Positions 1-5,669 of a stretch of 5,669 nt of DNA are shown piece after piece. How positions within the stretch are numbered: the stretch's first letter is position 1; each line of letters begins with the position of its first letter. The DNA lies in NCBI GenBank assembly GCA_023416575.1, contig JAEZHL010000083.1, forward strand, positions 1 through 5,669, written 5' to 3'. The notes under the pieces are model-generated. The model had not been told where the DNA came from, ran no database searches, and worked only from the letters and a program-made list of their open reading frames with translations. The position numbers and the translations under genes are program-made. Source of the stretch: Pseudomonadota bacterium. Lineage in GTDB: Bacteria; Pseudomonadota; Alphaproteobacteria; Rhizobiales; Hyphomicrobiaceae.

Positions 1-405
1 GGCGAGCAGGATTGCTGGATCCCGACCTGGCGGCACATGATCGATATGCGGGCCGTCGATATCATTCAGCCCGATGTTTGCTATCTCGGCGGCATCAGCC
101 GGACGCTGCGCGTTGCCGCGTTGGGCGCCAAGGCCGAACTGCCGTGCACTCCGCACAGTGCCAATCTCTCGCTGGTGACGTTGTTCACCATGCATCTGTT
201 GGGCGCCATTCCGAACGCTGGCAAATACCTCGAGCTGTCGATCGAGGGCCCGGATTATTATCCCTGGCAGGAGGGTCTGTTCCGGAGCTCGCCCTATCAG
301 GTGACGGATGGAAAGGTCAGGATTCCCAGCGAGCCCGGCTGGGGCGTTGAAATTGCGCCGGAGTGGTTGGAGCGGTCGGCGTACCAGATCAGCGAGGTCG
401 AATAG
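1..405 (+). CDS. Mandelate racemase / enolase-superfamily enzyme, C-terminal part (5' end outside window)
   Basis: The frame is open from base 1 and stops with TAG at 403-405, so the last 134 residues are visible, roughly a third of a usual 370-400 aa protein. Aligned by eye to mandelate racemase, the barrel active site is recognisable. Glu2 in GEQD matches the third metal ligand. Asp25 in QPDVCYLGG and His52 in TPHSAN match the His-Asp dyad that abstracts a proton next to a carboxylate. Glu79 in YLELSIEGP matches the glutamate that stabilises the enolate. The tail has the usual PGWGVEIAPEWL ending. Enzymes of this subgroup bind Mg2+ in the cytoplasm and dehydrate or epimerise hydroxy acids and sugar acids. 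The N-terminal capping domain, which sets substrate choice, and the first two metal ligands lie outside the window, so no substrate can be named. A transporter operon follows on the same strand after 146 bases. Superfamily assignment is secure; exact reaction unknown. Confidence 0.88.
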   Translation, partial: GEQDCWIPTWRHMIDMRAVDIIQPDVCYLGGISRTLRVAALGAKAELPCTPHSANLSLVTLFTMHLLGAIPNAGKYLELSIEGPDYYPWQEGLFRSSPYQVTDGKVRIPSEPGWGVEIAPEWLERSAYQISEVE

Positions 406-426
406 CCCGCGCCGGACTGCCGGAAA

Positions 427-446
427 TGGTATCGAGACCGATGCCA
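427..446 (+). other. Inverted repeat (8-bp stem, 4-base loop)
   Basis: TGGTATCG at 427-434 pairs with CGATGCCA at 439-446 across the loop AGAC, with one T-G wobble. It begins 21 bases after the enolase-family stop codon. With no downstream T-tract it could be an RNA-stability or processing element, a Rho-associated 3' end, or an operator-like dyad. Function is not shown by the sequence. Confidence 0.4.
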
Positions 447-538
447 GAGTGGCCCTTTCCCTCGGACCATTATTGGCGCCAGACTCTCCGCCGAAGGCGG
501 ACAACACGAAGAATAAGAGCCGTTTCCAACGGATCAAC

Positions 539-544
539 AGGGAG
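539..544 (+). promoter_or_regulatory. Ribosome binding site of the binding-protein gene
   Basis: AGGGAG lies 7 bases before the ATG at 552. It supports that start over the longer open frame, which extends upstream to an ATG at 363 inside the preceding gene. The 552 start is also the only one that places a secretion signal at the N-terminus. Confidence 0.7.
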
Positions 545-551
545 TGGTACG

Positions 552-1607
552 ATGACCGATATACGTAAGTCACTCATGATTGCCGCTGTTGCTACGATCT
601 CGACAGCGGGACTGTCCACGGCGGCACTCAGCCAGGAGCTCACCGTCGTGTCCTTCGGCGGCTCCTATCAGGAGGCGCAGAGCAAGGCCCTGTTTCAGCC
701 CGCCGCGAAGGCCCTCGGCATAAAGATCAAGGAGGAGACCTACACCGGCATCGCCGATCTCCGCCTGAAGGTGAAAGCCGGAGCCGTGACCTGGGATATC
801 GTCGCCAGCGGCTCGGGAAGCGCGGCGCGTGCGGGCGCCGAGGGTATTCTCGAAAAGCTCGACTACAAGGTGATCGATACGTCCGACTTCTATCCCGGTC
901 TGGCGCAGGAGTATTGCGTCGGCGGAGACGTCTTCTCCACCGTGCTCGCCTGGAACACGAAAACCTATGGCGACAACGGCCCGAAGAGCTGGGCCGACTT
1001 CTGGGACGTGAAGAAATTCCCGGGCAAGCGGTCCTACCGCAAGTCCGTAGCCGGCGCGCTGGAGCCGGCGCTCATGGCCGACGGCGTTCCGCCGGATAAG
1101 GTCTACGAGGTACTGTCGGCTCCCGGCGGCATCGATCGCGCCATCAACAAGATCAAGGAGCTGAAGCCGCACATCGCGGTCTGGTGGGCGTCCGGCGCGC
1201 AGCACGCGCAGCTGATGAAGGACGGCGAGGTGGACATGATCACCGGCTGGAACGGCCGGTTCGACGTCGCCGCCAAGGACGGGGCCAAGGTCTCCTACAC
1301 CTTCAATCAGGCCTTGCTGGACTATGACTGCTACGCGGTGGCGAAGGGTGCGCCGAACAAGGATCTGGCGATGAAGTTCCTCGCCGAGATCAGCAAGCCG
1401 CAGTACCAAGCCGAGTTCACCAAGTACATCACCTACGGCCCGACCAACAAGAAAGCATACGATCTCGGCACGATCGACGCCGCGTACGCCAAGCAGCTGC
1501 CGTCCCATCCCGACAACGTTGCCAAGCAGCTGCCGGTCAATCTCGACTGGTACATCAAGCACGAGGCGGACGCCTCCGCTGCGTATCAGAATATGTTGAC
1601 GGAATAG
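552..1607 (+). CDS. ABC transporter periplasmic substrate-binding protein, PotD/PotF-like (COG0687 type)
   Basis: The 351 aa product captures a solute in the periplasm and delivers it to the permease pair encoded downstream. The ATG at 552 has a good ribosome site and gives a Sec signal peptide: Arg5/Lys6, a hydrophobic core at about 8-25, and probable cleavage near ALS-QE (27-28). The mature protein opens with ELTVVSFGGSYQEA (29-42). It then shows family blocks: TWDIV (80-84), VLAWNT (131-136), SWADFWD (146-152), FPGKR (156-160), ALMADGV (173-179), GEVDMITGWNG (225-235) and YGPTNKKA (295-302). The length is typical. Compared with E. coli PotD from memory, Trp233 and Asp259 match the ligand-binding Trp229 and Asp257, but the positions of Glu36, Asp168 and Glu171 appear to be occupied by non-acidic residues. 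The label spermidine/putrescine-binding is therefore doubtful. It is the first gene of the transporter operon and is followed by a strong hairpin. Confidence 0.93.
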   Translation: MTDIRKSLMIAAVATISTAGLSTAALSQELTVVSFGGSYQEAQSKALFQPAAKALGIKIKEETYTGIADLRLKVKAGAVTWDIVASGSGSAARAGAEGILEKLDYKVIDTSDFYPGLAQEYCVGGDVFSTVLAWNTKTYGDNGPKSWADFWDVKKFPGKRSYRKSVAGALEPALMADGVPPDKVYEVLSAPGGIDRAINKIKELKPHIAVWWASGAQHAQLMKDGEVDMITGWNGRFDVAAKDGAKVSYTFNQALLDYDCYAVAKGAPNKDLAMKFLAEISKPQYQAEFTKYITYGPTNKKAYDLGTIDAAYAKQLPSHPDNVAKQLPVNLDWYIKHEADASAAYQNMLTE

Positions 1608-1631
1608 CAGCCTGCTGCCTCAATCGGATAT

Positions 1632-1658
1632 CGGGCGGTACGCGTCCCGTACCGCCCG
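1632..1658 (+). promoter_or_regulatory. Strong intercistronic hairpin between binding-protein and ATPase genes
   Basis: CGGGCGGTACG at 1632-1642 is a perfect complement of CGTACCGCCCG at 1648-1658, giving an 11-bp GC-rich stem around the 5-base loop CGTCC. It begins 24 bases after the binding-protein stop codon and ends 34 bases before the ATPase start. The bases after it (CCTGTCGTTCAAC) contain no T-run, so full Rho-independent termination is unlikely. In other binding-protein-dependent operons, hairpins at this place protect the upstream mRNA from 3' exonucleases or cause partial termination. Both effects make the binding protein more abundant than the membrane parts. The stem is seen directly; the role is inferred. 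Confidence 0.75.
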
Positions 1659-1692
1659 CCTGTCGTTCAACTCAGGGCTAGAACGGAATCGC

Positions 1693-2778
1693 ATGCCTCG
1701 CGGCGCCTCGCTCCCAATCACGATACGGAAGCTGACGAAAACCTACGGCGGGGTGCACGCGCTCGATCACGTCGATCTCGATATCGAGAGCGGGGAGTTC
1801 CTGACGCTTCTCGGGCCATCCGGCTCTGGCAAGACGACGCTTCTGATGGTGCTGGCAGGCTTCACGCGACCGGATTACGGCAGCGTGCGTTTCGGCGAGC
1901 GTGATGTTGTCCGCCTGGCTCCGCATAAGCGCGACGTCGGGATGGTTTTCCAGAGCTACGCGCTCTTTCCACATATGGACGTGCGTGCCAACATCGCGTT
2001 TCCGCTGAAGCTGCGGGGCGTCCCGAGCCGGGAAATTGCCGATCGCGTCGACGCCGCCCTCGACATGGTCCAGCTCGGCGGCTACGGCGCGCGTCGCATC
2101 GACCAGCTTTCGGGCGGCCAGCGCCAGCGCGTCGCTCTCGCCCGCGCCATCGTCTTCGAGCCGCGCATCGTTCTCATGGACGAGCCGCTGTCCGCCCTCG
2201 ACAAGCAGCTGCGCGAGACCATGCAGATCGAGCTGCGCCAGCTTCACGAGAAGCTCGGTACGACGACGATCTACGTCACGCACGACCAGCGCGAGGCGCT
2301 GACGATGTCGGATCGGATCGCCGTCATCAACCAGGGGAAGGTGGTACAACTCGATACGCCGCGCCGGATCTACGATCGGCCGACCAGCAGGTTCGTGGCG
2401 GAATTCATCGGCGAGTCGACCTTTCTCGAGGTCGCGTGCGTCGATGGCATCTGCCGTTTCGCCGGTCAGCCGCTGAAGGTGCAGGATGCCCCGGCTGGCT
2501 CCGGTCACTTGCTGCTGATGGTGCGGCCAGAGCGGCTGCATATCCTCGATGGCCAGTCTGAGACCGCCGACAACGTCTTCGAGGGCCGCGTCACGAACGT
2601 GGTCTACCAGGGCGACACCTTTCTGCTGCAGGTGGTGCTCCATAACGGCGCCCAACTGACCGTGCGGGGCATCGCGAGCAGCCGCTCGATGGCGCGCGCG
2701 CCGCAGATGGGTGATCCGGTGCGCCTCGGCCTCGGCGCCGAGGATGCGGTTCTGCTGCCCGACCAGCCGAGGAGCTGA
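1693..2778 (+). CDS. ABC transporter ATP-binding protein, PotA-like
   Basis: This 361 aa cytoplasmic ATPase powers the importer as a dimer docked on the two permeases. All nucleotide-binding motifs are intact: Walker A GPSGSGKT (41-48), Q-loop Gln87 in FQSYALFP, signature LSGGQ (139-143), Walker B IVLMDEP (159-165) with catalytic Glu164, D-loop SALD (167-170) and switch His197 in VTHD. A C-terminal TOBE-type domain follows at about 275-355, with VRPE (277-280), GRVTNVVYQGD (298-308) and DPVRLGLGAEDAVLL (341-355). That places it in the PotA/MalK/FbpC group of importers rather than among amino-acid transporter ATPases. The ribosome site is weak (ACGGA at 1684-1687/1688, about 5 bases before the ATG). 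No better start keeps the complete first strand. Its 3' end carries the ribosome site of the next gene. Confidence 0.95.
   Translation: MPRGASLPITIRKLTKTYGGVHALDHVDLDIESGEFLTLLGPSGSGKTTLLMVLAGFTRPDYGSVRFGERDVVRLAPHKRDVGMVFQSYALFPHMDVRANIAFPLKLRGVPSREIADRVDAALDMVQLGGYGARRIDQLSGGQRQRVALARAIVFEPRIVLMDEPLSALDKQLRETMQIELRQLHEKLGTTTIYVTHDQREALTMSDRIAVINQGKVVQLDTPRRIYDRPTSRFVAEFIGESTFLEVACVDGICRFAGQPLKVQDAPAGSGHLLLMVRPERLHILDGQSETADNVFEGRVTNVVYQGDTFLLQVVLHNGAQLTVRGIASSRSMARAPQMGDPVRLGLGAEDAVLLPDQPRS
2769..2774 (+). promoter_or_regulatory. Ribosome binding site that fixes the GTG start of the first permease
   Basis: GAGGAG sits inside the last codons of the ATPase gene, 7 bases before the GTG at 2782. 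No ATG gives a plausible full-length product here. A second GTG at 2788 is only 13 bases from the site and is less likely. The overlap of ribosome site and upstream coding sequence suggests translational coupling. Confidence 0.65.
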
Positions 2779-2781
2779 GCG

Positions 2782-3696
2782 GTGACCGTGAGCTCCAGCG
2801 ACGTGGTGATCGGACAAGGGCGGCCCCACGCTGAGGGCCTCCGTCGCGACCAGGTCTTCGAGCGCTGGTCCTTGCTTGCGCTCACCGTGCCGGCGCTGCT
2901 GCTGGTGCTGATCACGATGATCATTCCGGTCGGCTGGCTGTTCTGGTTGTCATTTCTTGCCGACGACGGCACCCTGAGCCTGGAGCACTACCGCCGGATG
3001 ATCGAGCAGCCGTCCTACGGCCGCACATTCCTCATCACGTTTCAAATCAGCCTGCTCACGACCGCGATTTGCGTCCTGCTCGGGTATCCGCTCGCCTATG
3101 TGCTGTCGCAGTTGCCGCGGCGGATCGCCAATCTGTGCATGATCGCCGTGCTGCTGCCGTTCTGGACGTCGCTGCTGGTGCGCACCTATGCGTGGCTCGT
3201 GCTGCTGCAGCGCCAGGGGCTGATCAACACCTGGGGCATCACTCTCGGGCTGTGGGACGAGCCGCTCGCGCTCGTCCATAATCTCAACGGCACGCTGATC
3301 GGGATGGTGCACATCATGCTGCCGTTCCTGATCCTGCCGGTCTACGGCAGCATGCGCGCGCTCGACCGGGACCTCCTGAAGGCTGCTGCCAACCTCGGCG
3401 CAAGCCCGACGCGGGCGTTCTGGCTGGTCTTCCTGCCGCTGACGCTGCCGGGGCTGCTGGCCGGCGCCCTCATCGTCTTCATCCTTTGTCTCGGCTTCTA
3501 CGTCACGCCCGCCGTCCTCGGCGGCGGCAAGGTGATCATGGTCTCGAACCGCATCGCCAATGACATCGAGATCTTCTTCAACTGGGGTGCGGCCAGCGCG
3601 CTCGGTGTCGTGCTGCTCACATTGACGCTCTTGTTCATCGCTCTCGCGGCGCGCCTGCTGCGGCTGGACAGGATCCTCGGTGGAGGCCACGGCTGA
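2782..3696 (+). CDS. ABC transporter permease, PotB-like
   Basis: This 304 aa inner-membrane protein forms half of the translocation channel. Six hydrophobic segments are visible at about 30-58, 83-108, 115-143, 168-190, 213-240 and 266-293, after a polar N-terminal stretch of about 28 residues. The PotB-type block LLPFWTSLLVRTYAW lies at 124-138. The cytoplasmic coupling loop that docks on the ATPase is at 200-219 (KAAANLG, then FLP); it fits the EAA-G-LP consensus except that the first Glu is Lys200. The start is GTG at 2782, three bases after the ATPase stop. The stop TGA at 3694-3696 shares one base with the ATG of the next gene. Substrate specificity cannot be read from the permease. Confidence 0.93.
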   Translation: MTVSSSDVVIGQGRPHAEGLRRDQVFERWSLLALTVPALLLVLITMIIPVGWLFWLSFLADDGTLSLEHYRRMIEQPSYGRTFLITFQISLLTTAICVLLGYPLAYVLSQLPRRIANLCMIAVLLPFWTSLLVRTYAWLVLLQRQGLINTWGITLGLWDEPLALVHNLNGTLIGMVHIMLPFLILPVYGSMRALDRDLLKAAANLGASPTRAFWLVFLPLTLPGLLAGALIVFILCLGFYVTPAVLGGGKVIMVSNRIANDIEIFFNWGAASALGVVLLTLTLLFIALAARLLRLDRILGGGHG

Positions 3697-4514
3697 TGAG
3701 CTGGCTCGACGAACCCGCATCGGAAACTCAGATTCCGCACCGGTCGCGGCTGTGGCTCTACGTTCTTGCCGCGCTCGTCCTGACCTTCCTGGTCGTCCCG
3801 ACGCTGATCGTCGTGCCGATGTCGTTCTCCGGCTCGCAGTATCTCGAGTTTCCACCGCGTCAGTGGTCGCTGCGCTGGTATGAGGTCTACCTCGCATCGA
3901 GCTCCTGGATGCAGGCGACCGCCACCTCCTTCAAGGCCGGCGCGCTCACCAGCCTCGTGGCAACGCCGTTGGGAACCATGGCGGCGTACGGGATCTTTCT
4001 CTCCCGGGCGCGCTGGACCGTGCTGATCTACGTCATCCTCGTCACGCCGATCATCGTGCCGGTGATCCTCGTCGGCATCGCCGTCTTTTACGCGTACGTG
4101 CGATTGAGCCTCGTCAATACGCTGATTGGCATCGTGCTCGCCCACAGCATGCTCGCCATCCCGATCGTGATGCTGATCGTGACCTCGGCGCTCAAGAGCT
4201 TCGACATGAACCAGGAGCTCGTCGCCCGAAGCCTCGGTGCGAACCGGCTCAAAGCCTTCCTCCTGGTGACCTTGCCTCAGATCCGCTTCGCCGTGATCAC
4301 CAGCGCCATCCTCGCGTTCCTGACGTCGTTCGACGAGGTCATCGTCGCCATGTTCGTCTCTGGCGGCGAGAACTCGACGCTCACCCGCAACATGTTCACC
4401 GCGCTCCGTGATCAGATCGATCCGACAATAGCCTCGATCTCGACCATCATGATCGTTGTGACCTCCGTCCTGCTCGCCGCTTCGCAGCTTTCCGGGAAGT
4501 CGGGCGACGAGTAA
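3696..4514 (+). CDS. ABC transporter permease, PotC-like
   Basis: This 272 aa inner-membrane protein is the second half of the channel and pairs with the preceding permease. Hydrophobic segments are at about 18-43, 80-103, 108-133, 139-165, 197-222 and 247-264. The coupling loop is at 175-194 (LVARSLG, then TLP), with Leu175 and Val176 in place of the usual Glu-Ala. The sequence FLTSFDEVIVAMFVSG (208-223) is typical of PotC-like permeases, as is the short length. The ATG overlaps the previous stop by one base (TGATG at 3694-3698) and has GGAGG at 3682-3686, nine bases upstream, so the two permeases are probably translationally coupled and made in equal amounts. It is the last gene of the transporter operon; the next gene is convergent. 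Confidence 0.93.
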   Translation: MSWLDEPASETQIPHRSRLWLYVLAALVLTFLVVPTLIVVPMSFSGSQYLEFPPRQWSLRWYEVYLASSSWMQATATSFKAGALTSLVATPLGTMAAYGIFLSRARWTVLIYVILVTPIIVPVILVGIAVFYAYVRLSLVNTLIGIVLAHSMLAIPIVMLIVTSALKSFDMNQELVARSLGANRLKAFLLVTLPQIRFAVITSAILAFLTSFDEVIVAMFVSGGENSTLTRNMFTALRDQIDPTIASISTIMIVVTSVLLAASQLSGKSGDE

Positions 4515-4547
4515 CCGAAGCAGGGTGAGTTGCCTCGTTCAGAACTA

Positions 4548-4573
4548 GCCGCTTTCGCTTAGCGGGCATTTTC
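4548..4573 (+). terminator. Possible terminator of the transporter operon
   Basis: CCGCT at 4549-4553 pairs with AGCGG at 4561-4565 across a 7-base loop. Gly-type closure by G4548 with C4567 is possible if G4566 bulges. ATTTTC follows at 4568-4573. It lies 33 bases after the last permease stop. The stem is short and the T-run is only four bases, so this is a weak candidate. The remainder of the 129-base convergent gap holds a CCGGCCGG palindrome at 4597-4604 and a 4-bp GGCG/CGCC stem at 4586-4598, but no clearer terminator for either strand. Confidence 0.35.
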
Positions 4574-4643
4574 AGGTCCGGTTCAGGCGAAGCACGCCGG
4601 CCGGTCATTTCCGTGGCAGGCTAATCAGTCCCCTAAGTGAGGA

Positions 4644-5669
4644 TCACGTCGACGTGCCGAATCGGCTGATGATCGTTTCGCGCACATCGAGGATCTCCGA
4701 CGAGGTCAGCTCTCCAGAGGCAACCGACAACACGTAATCGAATAGCCTACCGCCGGCGTCCTCGATTCGCTCGTTGCGCTCGAGGATGCCCGTGACATCG
4801 AAATCGATGTTGTCGTTGAATGTTTCGGCTGTGTTCCGATTGCCGGTAACCTTGATGATCGTGCTGACGGGATGGCCAATAGGATTGCAGACGCCAGTCG
4901 AGAACACGCACATCTGGCAGCCGGCAGCAGCGAGTGCGGTCAAGTTCTCAACGGCCGATGCCGGAGCCGCCATGAAATGCAATCCGGGCAACTGGGGGCG
5001 TTCTGCGTAGCTCAGCACCCCGACCAGCGGGCTTTTGCCGGCTTTCGCCATCGAGCCGAGGGCCTTTTCCTCAATAGTCGTGAGGCCGCCGCGGATATTG
5101 TCCTGAGACGGATTGTTGCCGCGTAAGTCGACACCCTGCGCGATGATGCCTTTCTCATGCGCAGCGACCTGTGCGAGAAACTGCGTCCTGACCTCATGTG
5201 TTGTGGCGCGCTGTGCAAACAGCTCCTCCGCGCCGAAGAATTCTGCGGTTTCCGAGATGATCACCTGGCCACCGGCTGCCGCGATCCGATCAGCGACAAC
5301 TCCGATCGCGGGATTGGATGACAGACCGGACGTCGTGTCTGAGCCGCCACATTCGACCCCGATTATCAATTTGGAGATTGGAAACGCGCGCGGTCTGATC
5401 CTCGAAGCCTGACGCACCATGCGGGCTGCCAGCCGTGTGCCCTCTGCGACGGCGTTGATCGTGCCGCCGGAAGGCTGAATGTCCACGGCTTCGACAGGCT
5501 TGCCGGATGTCGCAATCCGCTTTGAAAGCTCGCCGGTCGACGCCGGCTCAAGTCCGATCAGGACGATGCCGGCGATGTTGGGATTGAGGCAAAGGCCCAC
5601 GGTGGCATTGAGCGTGATCTCGCGGTCGCGGCCGATCTGGCCGCGCAAGTACAATCCGGGGATCAGGAT
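4644..5669 (-). CDS. UxaA/GarD-family dehydratase large domain (altronate / galactarate dehydratase-like), 5' end outside window
   Basis: The reverse frame is open to the right edge and stops with TGA at 4646-4644, leaving 341 visible C-terminal residues. TTG codons near the edge are internal, because sequence upstream of them (ILIPGL) still reads as coding. Counting from the edge, family blocks are IVLIGLE (35-41), IQPSGGT (64-70), ECGGSD (106-111), SSNPAIGVVAD (117-127), ISETAEFFGAE (138-148), NNPS (185-188), GGLTTIEEKALG (194-205), FSTG (256-259) and IKVTGN (272-277). Relatives remove water from altronate or galactarate in the cytoplasm with a metal ion. A related two-subunit enzyme is sulfolactate sulfo-lyase SuyAB, so the substrate stays open. 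In alphaproteobacteria the small SAF-domain subunit is often a separate gene next to the large one; here it would lie to the right of the window. The segment NPNIAGIVLIGLEPAS (29-44) lacks the His and Cys that I recall in the corresponding HPN...GLGCE block. The gene converges on the transporter operon. Confidence 0.88.
   Translation of the reverse strand: MLIPGLYLRGQIGRDREITLNATVGLCLNPNIAGIVLIGLEPASTGELSKRIATSGKPVEAVDIQPSGGTINAVAEGTRLAARMVRQASRIRPRAFPISKLIIGVECGGSDTTSGLSSNPAIGVVADRIAAAGGQVIISETAEFFGAEELFAQRATTHEVRTQFLAQVAAHEKGIIAQGVDLRGNNPSQDNIRGGLTTIEEKALGSMAKAGKSPLVGVLSYAERPQLPGLHFMAAPASAVENLTALAAAGCQMCVFSTGVCNPIGHPVSTIIKVTGNRNTAETFNDNIDFDVTGILERNERIEDAGGRLFDYVLSVASGELTSSEILDVRETIISRFGTST

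Larger units (their letters stand above)
406..551 (+). other. Intergenic leader of the transporter operon with two small hairpins
   Basis: This gap separates the enolase-family gene from the binding-protein gene. It holds an 8-bp stem with a 4-base loop at 427-446 (one T-G wobble) and a 6-bp stem with a GAA loop at 487-501. Neither is followed by a run of T, so neither looks like a standard intrinsic terminator. I searched for sigma-70-like and sigma-54-like promoter boxes and found no convincing pair. The gap is long enough to hold a promoter for the transporter, but read-through from the enolase gene is equally possible. Confidence 0.45.

Noticed and set aside
363..551. N-terminal extension of the binding protein from an upstream ATG
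   Set aside because: It overlaps the end of the enolase-family gene, has no ribosome site, is Arg-rich, and would bury the signal peptide. The ATG at 552 has AGGGAG at good spacing.
570..1562. Long reverse-strand open frame (330 codons) opposite the binding-protein gene
   Set aside because: It mirrors the codon pattern of the real gene in GC-rich DNA, has low-complexity Arg/Gly/Leu-rich composition, shows no recognisable domain, and the + strand protein has clear family motifs and a signal peptide.
1678..2829. Long reverse-strand open frame (383 codons) opposite the ATPase gene
   Set aside because: It is antisense to an ATPase with every nucleotide-binding motif intact. Its translation is rich in His, Arg and Asp with no recognisable fold, as expected for a shadow frame.
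2950..3897. Reverse-strand open frame (315 codons) spanning the junction of the two permease genes
   Set aside because: The translation is a highly charged Arg/Glu/Gln-rich string, the usual antisense image of hydrophobic membrane protein codons. It crosses two convincing genes.
3498..4145. Reverse-strand open frame (215 codons) over the permease junction
   Set aside because: It is Asp/Arg/His-rich with no domain, and is antisense to two membrane proteins with clear coupling loops.
4597..4604. CCGGCCGG palindrome in the convergent gap as an operator or recombination site
   Set aside because: An 8-base GC palindrome is expected by chance in DNA of this composition, and nothing around it supports a site.

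Overview
The window is GC-rich and tightly packed. Its codon use is typical of an alphaproteobacterium, and the Bradyrhizobium / Rhodopseudomonas group (Hyphomicrobiales) is my best guess. That guess rests on base composition and on the style of the proteins, not on a database match. No tRNA, rRNA, CRISPR array, insertion sequence or phage gene is visible.

Layout, left to right. (1) The 3' end of an enolase-superfamily gene of the mandelate racemase type runs to 405 (+). (2) A 146-base gap with two small hairpins follows. (3) A complete four-gene ABC importer comes next on the + strand: a PotD-like periplasmic binding protein (552-1607), a PotA-like ATPase (1693-2778), a PotB-like permease (2782-3696) and a PotC-like permease (3696-4514). 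The last three genes are 3 bases apart or overlap by one base. The binding-protein gene is separated from them by 85 bases that hold a strong 11-bp hairpin. (4) A convergent gap of 129 bases holds one weak terminator candidate. (5) The 3' part of a UxaA/GarD-family dehydratase gene lies on the - strand (4644-5669) and runs off the right edge.

How the parts may work together. By homology the transporter belongs to the spermidine/putrescine class (COG0687 / PotABCD-like), the usual automatic label. Both flanking enzymes belong to families that mostly dehydrate or rearrange sugar acids and other hydroxy acids. Several acidic residues that hold polyamines in E. coli PotD appear to be missing from the binding protein. 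My reading is that this is an uptake-and-catabolism locus for an acidic or otherwise non-polyamine compound, possibly a sugar acid or hydroxy acid. This is inference; the substrate cannot be read from the sequence.

I see no wholly new biological system. The points most worth checking are the likely mislabelled transporter specificity, the divergent UxaA-like protein, and the hairpin that probably sets binding-protein levels above those of the membrane components.
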